The translations under genes and the position numbers were made by a program. Below the pieces are notes generated by a model. It had not been told where the DNA came from and did not search any database. It was given only the letters and a program-made list of their open reading frames with translations. DNA of 44,156 bases, taken from Oscillospiraceae bacterium (lineage in GTDB: Bacteria > Bacillota_A > Clostridia > Oscillospirales > Oscillospiraceae). The stretch spans positions 1-44,156 of the forward strand of contig JAFYAB010000067.1 of assembly GCA_017540945.1 (NCBI GenBank), in the 5' to 3' direction. Positions 40,901 through 44,156 of the stretch are shown one piece after another (the stretch's first letter is position 1; each line of letters begins with the position of its first letter).

Positions 40901-41839
40901 CTGCGTCGTTCCGTCGTACCGGATCCTGTGCCAGAGCTCCCGATAATCTACAAATCCATCAGCATCGGCGCAGAACTCAGCATCGTTTATAATTTCCGGG
41001 CAGACGCAATGGAGTCCTTTGATTCCTGGTATTTACAGATCGAAAAGCTTGACGCCGAGGGCAATGTCCTTGCGAAAAGCTGTTACGGCGAAGCGCAGGA
41101 TTACGACCTGGAATGGAAAGAAGGATACTGGTTTGCGGTATATGATGGCGTCAGCGCAAAAGAAATGGGCGTGACCGTCAGAGCCCGGCTTGTGGGCCTC
41201 GACGCCGGAGAAAACGAAATTGTGGGCGAAGCCTGTGAGGACAGCATCCGCAGCTATTTGCTGGAGCTCCTGATGGAAGAAGGCAGAGATTCTCAGCGTG
41301 TCCTTTGCGCTGACCTTCTGAATTATGGCGCTGCAGCCCAGATCTATTTCGATTTCGACACGGAACACCTGGTCAATGAGGAGCTGACTCCCGAGCAGGC
41401 CGCGGCCATGGAACAGTACGCAACAAAGGAGGAAGCGCCTGCGGAACAGACCAACAGCCCCGAAGGCCCAACGCTCTACAGCTCGGTCTCGCTGAAGAAC
41501 CGCGTCATTCTGTCGCTGAGCGCTGTGGTACGCAACGCCCAGGGAGAGGTTTCGGTCCGAATCACGGATCCGGACGGATCGTCTGTTGAGCTGCCCATGA
41601 GCGCGGTGTCCGCAAAGGTATATATCGCAAAATTCAGCAACGTCAGCGCGAAGAACATGCGCAAGCCATATGAGATCAAGGTCCTGGTGGATGGAAACGA
41701 TTATGGCACACCGATCATCTGGTCCGTGGAGGGGTATATCCATGCGCTGCGGGAAAACGGCGGGGATAAGGAGATTGCCCTTGCAAACGCTATGCTGATC
41801 TACGGAGACTCCGCTGCGAAATACCTGAACGAAAGATAA
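37985..41839 (+). CDS. Secreted multidomain GH53 endo-beta-1,4-galactanase
   Basis: The 1284-residue protein has a signal peptide (1-27, cleavage AGA/EE). Two tandem carbohydrate-binding modules follow (about 33-180 and 190-338; both start NGDFENG and end LFGTGA, CBM61-like). The GH53 barrel is at about 360-765, with acid/base E507 in QVGNETTNS and nucleophile E609 in VAETSW. A bacterial Ig-like domain (about 770-835), a third binding module (about 840-980) and two C-terminal repeats (985-1140, 1150-1284) follow; each repeat ends near a NYGAAA or IYGDSAA helix. It cuts galactan side chains of pectin outside the cell. No LPxTG anchor is seen, so the tail must act another way. Confidence 0.88.
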   Translation: MQKLLRRVLAIALSLTMLLSILPLAGAEETAEILLPNGDFENGDAANWILTGLPQNPVRSNEWNTPNPSWTLNLWAHDTEQVEIHASYPVWLTAGEYHFSFDISGEGKDSNLRWSIKAGESVLAEAEHSVTTVDWNVWNTIQTDSFVLSEPTEIVFDFGGTGPVKYWGDLDNLRLFGTGAIYEEPAPVREIAISNGDFENGTSGWTLSGLPDDPILNNQYSAVNATNVLNLWASDTEESGVAARYFVRLTAGTYYFTYRMDGENRDGHLSVGVNRGEESFPMVQHIVTQGWDDWQPYQTEEFTLEQSAEISFRISGTIPAGYWAHLDDLKLFGTGAVAEPEIELDHTPTLAVEKVQGVESADFMRGTDVSSYLSIVNSGAKYYDYDGNALTNQGFFDLLADAGFNYIRLRVWNDPFDAQGRGYGGGNCDVNAALTMGQWATNAGMKVLIDFHYSDFWADPGKQKAPKAWSEYSLAQKVEAVDAFTYTSLKTLLDGGVDVGMVQVGNETTNSICGESSWANKAQIFSAGSAAVRRIAEEYEHPILVAIHFTNPERSGNYASQAQNLSNYNVDYDVFASSWYPYWHGSTANLTSVLKQVAETYGKQVIVAETSWAWTLDDGDGHENTVRVGNNDGNAAYSFSRQGQADELVSAVKAIKAVGEAGVGVFYWENAWIPVQYAYDENGARDEAIYTANKEKWEQFGSGWASSYAAEYDPNDAGRWYGGSAVDNQAMFDFTGKALDSLWTWKYMMVGTEELIEKQVESVEQLEISVELGESLNLPATVKVSYNVGAAKDEAVSWNNEELAAADVNTPGVYTVHGVVTLSYDLGTAETLAVVTVNYPNLLQNPGFELEDMSMYSLSGGSRTGDDPHSGSKSVHWYNSGGGVMELSQSLTLEPGVYSFSLYAQGDGKGSTDMYLYADVNGERETQSFALAGWAVWQHPEVSFTVSETCSVTVGVHLAYGAGGWGTIDDLSLRRSVVPDPVPELPIIYKSISIGAELSIVYNFRADAMESFDSWYLQIEKLDAEGNVLAKSCYGEAQDYDLEWKEGYWFAVYDGVSAKEMGVTVRARLVGLDAGENEIVGEACEDSIRSYLLELLMEEGRDSQRVLCADLLNYGAAAQIYFDFDTEHLVNEELTPEQAAAMEQYATKEEAPAEQTNSPEGPTLYSSVSLKNRVILSLSAVVRNAQGEVSVRITDPDGSSVELPMSAVSAKVYIAKFSNVSAKNMRKPYEIKVLVDGNDYGTPIIWSVEGYIHALRENGGDKEIALANAMLIYGDSAAKYLNER

Positions 41840-41874
41840 AACAAAAACCGCTACGCAACGCAATAAACATAAAG

Positions 41875-41907
41875 AAAACACGCCTTTTCCTGCGAAAGGC
41901 GTGTTTT
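41875..41907. terminator. Bidirectional terminator between the galactanase and xdhC genes
   Basis: AAAACACGCCTTT (41875-41887) pairs with AAAGGCGTGTTTT (41895-41907). T-runs follow on both strands. Confidence 0.85.
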
Positions 41908-41920
41908 CTGCATTTTGCAG

Positions 41921-42913
41921 CTATTTTGTTTCCGCCCGGTGTAAAATCATCTCAGCGGCTATGGAGATCGCGATCTCTTCCGGCGTTTTTGCCAGGATCG
42001 GCAGGCCGATGGGGGCGTGGATGCGGGAGATTTCCGCTTCAGAGTATCCCTCTTCCAGCAGCTTTTGGTTGACATAAGCAGTCTTTTTGCGGCTGCCGAT
42101 GCAGCCAATATAGGAAGCAGGCGTCCGCAGAACCTGGCGCAGAACAGACAGATCCTTTTCGTGTCCCGGAGTCATAACCACCACATAATCCTGTTTTTTG
42201 ATGCTTACGGAGGATGGGAGGGGATCAAAGGCCGCACAGAGCAGCGAAGCGCCCGGAAAACGCCGGGATGTGGTCAGCTCCGGCCGCGGATCGACGACAG
42301 TAATCGAAAAATCCAGGGGAAGCAGGACAGGGACCAGCGCCTGGCTTACGTGACCCGCGCCAAAAATATAGACGCGCTCCTTAGGTCTGACAGGCTCCAC
42401 ATACAGAAGCCCGTCGTCCTTTTCAAGTACAGTGGGGGCACGGGGAAAAAGCTCGCTCTCTCCGTGCAAAAGGTCGGCGTCCGATCGTTGCAGCTTGATT
42501 GTGCAGCCCTCGTGCAGAAACGCAAGCTTCAAAAGCCACCCACGGCAATCCGGAAGCTTATCCTCCCATAAGCGCAGCATGAACCGCAATTGCTCTGCGT
42601 CGCTGGGTCCCAATGGCAGAAAACCGATCTGAACGTGCCCGCCGCAGACCATCCCGGTAGCCTCGGAGCCGCCGCTGAACAGATCGAAATCCCGTACGAT
42701 CCCTTTTCCGTCGTTCAAAGTACGAGCAATTTCAACAGTATGGTATTCCACTGCACCGCCGCCGACGGTACCAACGCTTGTACCATCCTCGAACACAGCC
42801 ATTTTTGCGCCGGGTCCCCGGGGTGCAGAACCTTCCGCAGACAGAATTACGCACCAAACCACGCGCTCTCCGGCCTGCAGACGGGTGATAGAGCGTTCCA
42901 ATAAGTCCCGCAT
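41921..42913 (-). CDS. xdhC: XdhC/CoxI family molybdenum-cofactor chaperone
   Basis: The 330-residue protein fits XdhC, which sulfurates and inserts molybdenum cofactor for xanthine dehydrogenase-type hydroxylases. Motifs are GSAPRGPGAKM near the N terminus, GTVGGGAVEYHT, MVCGGHVQI, the Rossmann-like VYIFGAGHVSQALVPVL at about 195-211, VVMTPGHEKDL, and YIGCIGSRKKTA with HAPIGLPI near the end. No molybdenum hydroxylase gene is in the window. It lies 10 bp after plsY in the same operon, an unexpected pairing. Confidence 0.87.
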   Translation of the reverse strand: MRDLLERSITRLQAGERVVWCVILSAEGSAPRGPGAKMAVFEDGTSVGTVGGGAVEYHTVEIARTLNDGKGIVRDFDLFSGGSEATGMVCGGHVQIGFLPLGPSDAEQLRFMLRLWEDKLPDCRGWLLKLAFLHEGCTIKLQRSDADLLHGESELFPRAPTVLEKDDGLLYVEPVRPKERVYIFGAGHVSQALVPVLLPLDFSITVVDPRPELTTSRRFPGASLLCAAFDPLPSSVSIKKQDYVVVMTPGHEKDLSVLRQVLRTPASYIGCIGSRKKTAYVNQKLLEEGYSEAEISRIHAPIGLPILAKTPEEIAISIAAEMILHRAETK

Positions 42914-42923
42914 GATCAGCGCC

Positions 42924-43550
42924 TCACTTCTTTCCGAATTTCTTCATGATCGCCCCCAGCACATCGGTCTGGCTGGTGGTGCCCTTGAAAATGCCAAAGA
43001 CGGAGGGCAGATGGCAAAACAGAGCCAAAGCGGAGAGGACGATGGAAAGGATACCGGCTTCCGTATCGTTTTTCAGGAACATAAAAAGCATAAAAAACAG
43101 GGGAATCACCGGGCCAGCTATACAGAGATATTTGGTCGCAAAGGTCACAAGCATGCCGGCGATATTCGCCAGCAGGCCCCAGAGCGGGTCATAGAAAACG
43201 ATGACGGCAGAGCTGGTGGCAACGCCCTTGCCGCCCCGGAATTTGCGCCAGAAGGGAAAATCGTGCCCCAGAGTACAGCCAAGACCGGCGTACATGGTGA
43301 CGATCCAGTCAATCTCCCGAAAAAGCAGCCAGGAAATCAGCATGGCGGCAAAACATTTCAACAGATCGCCGAGAAGGGTCAAAATGCCGGGAACAAAGCC
43401 AAGGGAAGCCATGATATTGGCCATTCCGGGATTTCCGGTCTCTCCGAGCTCAGAGGCGGGTTTTCCGGCATATTTCCGGGCGACGATCTCCGCGGTCAGA
43501 AAACAGCCGAACGCATAACCGATCAAGATACTGAGAATCCGATACAGCAT
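42924..43550 (-). CDS. plsY: Acyl-phosphate glycerol-3-phosphate acyltransferase
   Basis: The 208-residue polytopic membrane enzyme transfers an acyl group from acyl phosphate to glycerol-3-phosphate, the first step of phospholipid synthesis. It shows the family motifs in variant form: ELGETGNPGMANIMASLG (usually SGNIGATN) near residues 34-51 and GHDFPFWRKFRGGKGVAT near 94-111. Five or so membrane segments are visible. The AGGAGG start signal supports the ATG at 43550. The divergence at the first motif suggests a paralogue, perhaps not the main PlsY. Confidence 0.82.
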   Translation of the reverse strand: MLYRILSILIGYAFGCFLTAEIVARKYAGKPASELGETGNPGMANIMASLGFVPGILTLLGDLLKCFAAMLISWLLFREIDWIVTMYAGLGCTLGHDFPFWRKFRGGKGVATSSAVIVFYDPLWGLLANIAGMLVTFATKYLCIAGPVIPLFFMLFMFLKNDTEAGILSIVLSALALFCHLPSVFGIFKGTTSQTDVLGAIMKKFGKK

Positions 43551-43590
43551 AGTTCCTCCTTTCCGGAAAAGCAGGGGTTCTTACAAAATA

Positions 43591-43619
43591 ATCATAAGCG
43601 AAGGCGGAGCAGAAGTCAA
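43591..43619 (-). promoter_or_regulatory. Promoter of plsY-xdhC
   Basis: The minus strand has TTGACT (43614-43619), 17 bp and TATGAT (43591-43596), about 40 bp before the plsY start. Confidence 0.7.
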
Positions 43620-43666
43620 TAAGCGAAAGGAGAGATTCCGGAATAAAACGAAAATTATGGAAACTG

Positions 43667-43707
43667 TGAAAATAATTGTTGCATTTTTGAAATGAGTGTG
43701 CTAATAT
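43667..43707 (+). promoter_or_regulatory. Promoter of tRNA-Ala with the shared tRNA upstream block
   Basis: TTGCAT (43679-43684), 17 bp, TAATAT (43702-43707), with TGAAAATAAT 2 bp before the -35. It matches the tRNA-Pro promoter over most of its 40 bp. Confidence 0.75.
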
Positions 43708-43718
43708 ATCTTCTGCAC

Positions 43719-43794
43719 GGGCCTTTAGCTCAGCTGGGAGAGCGCCAGGTTCGCAATCTGGAGGTCAGGGGTTCGATCCCCCTAAGGTCCACCA
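43719..43794 (+). tRNA. tRNA-Ala (anticodon CGC)
   Basis: A 76-nt cloverleaf: acceptor GGGCCTT/AAGGTCC, D stem GCTC/GAGC, anticodon stem CCAGG/TCTGG with loop TTCGCAA, T stem AGGGG/CCCCT, and an encoded CCA end. CGC reads GCG alanine codons. Confidence 0.95.
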
Positions 43795-43837
43795 CAGGAA
43801 AACCCGCCACGAAAGTGGCGGGTTTTCCTGTGGTGGA
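43788..43837 (+). terminator. Terminator whose stem includes the tRNA-Ala 3' end
   Basis: A perfect 23-bp inverted repeat (43788-43810 and 43815-43837) encloses a GAAA tetraloop. The left arm contains TCCACCA, the last seven bases of the tRNA, and the right arm ends TGGTGGA. The pure terminator core is AAAACCCGCCAC/GTGGCGGGTTTT. Confidence 0.85.
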
Positions 43838-43967
43838 GCTCAGGGCTCGGAGAGAAGCCCCGGTTCGAACACAAGGATCCGGCGCCGCGGCAGCGGCGGC
43901 TGCCGCAGGCAGCCCCGGCGGTACGCCGGGGGATCCGCAGTGTCACGGAGGGGCGAAGCCCCGGAGT
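43838..43967 (+). other. GC-rich run of hairpins between tRNA-Ala and a copy of its 3' end
   Basis: Clear stems are GGCTGCC-GCA-GGCAGCC, CCCCGGCG-GTA-CGCCGGGG and GGGGC-GAA-GCCCC; GGATCC occurs twice. The stretch GGTTCGAA near its start looks like a T loop, but no full cloverleaf can be drawn. No coding frame is convincing. It may be another palindrome nest or a structured transcript. Confidence 0.5.
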
Positions 43968-43986
43968 ATCCCCCTAAGGTCCACCA
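43968..43986 (+). repeat. Direct repeat of the tRNA-Ala 3' end
   Basis: The 19 bases ATCCCCCTAAGGTCCACCA exactly repeat 43776-43794 at a distance of 192 bp, including the CCA. This resembles the footprint of an integrated element or a partial tRNA duplication. Confidence 0.85.
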
Positions 43987-43990
43987 AAAA

Positions 43991-44020
43991 AGAGACATGC
44001 GGCAGCATGTCTCTTTTTTT
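43991..44020 (+). terminator. Terminator after the tRNA-end copy
   Basis: AGAGACATGC pairs with GCATGTCTCT across a GGCA loop, followed by TTTTTTT. Confidence 0.9.
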
Positions 44021-44032
44021 CAGTCTGTCAAA

Positions 44033-44067
44033 GAACCGCAGGTTTCAGAGGATGAAATCTGCGGTTC
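44033..44067. other. Stem-loop near the right edge
   Basis: GAACCGCAGGTTTCA pairs with TGAAATCTGCGGTTC (15 bp, one G-T pair) around GAGGA. There is no strong U-tract on either side, so its role is unclear. From 44068 to the window end nothing else is recognised. Confidence 0.6.
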
Positions 44068-44156
44068 AGGCATTCATGACTGGAAAACAGGGCAAAAAAC
44101 GTAAGAAAAGCTGTAAAATCGAAGCAAAAAGGAGTTATTCCAACTCCAATTTGCCA

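Noticed and set aside
43838..43986. A second complete tRNA gene
   Set aside because: Only the 3' 19 bases match tRNA-Ala. No anticodon arm or 5' acceptor partner can be drawn.

Overview
The window looks like a chromosomal segment from an anaerobic, probably gut-dwelling member of the Clostridia, most likely close to Oscillospirales. This placement is inferred from the high-GC coding sequence, AGGAGG-type ribosome binding sites, TTGACA/TATAAT-type promoters with 17-bp spacers, some TTG starts, and a gene set of ferredoxin-linked amino acid fermentation, Ptb/Buk energy conservation, galactan use and Firmicute housekeeping. No rRNA, CRISPR array, transposase or phage gene was found.

Layout. 1-1066 is a gene-free nest of short palindromes, a 7-bp array and an 11-bp minisatellite. 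1067-5785 (minus strand) holds two adjacent hypB genes, a 928-residue Fe-S flavoprotein and hypA. No hydrogenase gene is present. 5996-7961 is an ECF sigma factor with a membrane partner, probably an anti-sigma factor. 8033-16367 is a LysR regulator divergent from iorA-iorB-ptb-buk-aminotransferase-tryptophanase-like lyase. This reads as a route from aromatic amino acids through aryl-pyruvates and aryl-acetyl-CoA to aryl-acetates, with ATP made by the kinase. 16521-18684 holds a metallo-beta-lactamase-fold hydrolase, a flavin reductase-like protein and a class I amidotransferase-like hydrolase. 18777-23105 (minus) is murC followed by a GH2 beta-galactosidase. 23280-27894 carries an AGCS symporter, an inositol-phosphatase-family enzyme, an M3 lipoprotein peptidase and a CBS-pair protein. 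27947-29935 (minus) has a PgsA-type phosphotransferase and an SPFH/zinc-ribbon protein. 30173-36137 is a packed plus-strand run: pepF, an 88-residue unknown, a phosphopantetheinyl transferase, nicotinamidase, nadE, a membrane protein and a PHP phosphatase. Then come tRNA-Pro(GGG), a double flavodoxin-like protein, a secreted multidomain GH53 endo-galactanase, xdhC and plsY (minus), and tRNA-Ala(CGC).

The most unusual signal is a family of short palindromes that mostly begin with GTAG (or GCAG) and have variable stems. They cluster at 1-690, but they also invade genes. One copy lies in frame inside the phosphopantetheinyl transferase and encodes CRDKHCLSA. Two others supply the TAG stop codon of the gene they abut: the 88-residue protein and nicotinamidase. 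One is read through as the C-terminal tail of a HypB. The second strong signal is the iorAB-ptb-buk operon with its atypical long tryptophanase-like enzyme. The third is a tRNA-Ala locus whose 3' end is mirrored in a 23-bp terminator stem and repeated directly 192 bp downstream.

All family assignments come from motif recognition by eye. No database search was possible.
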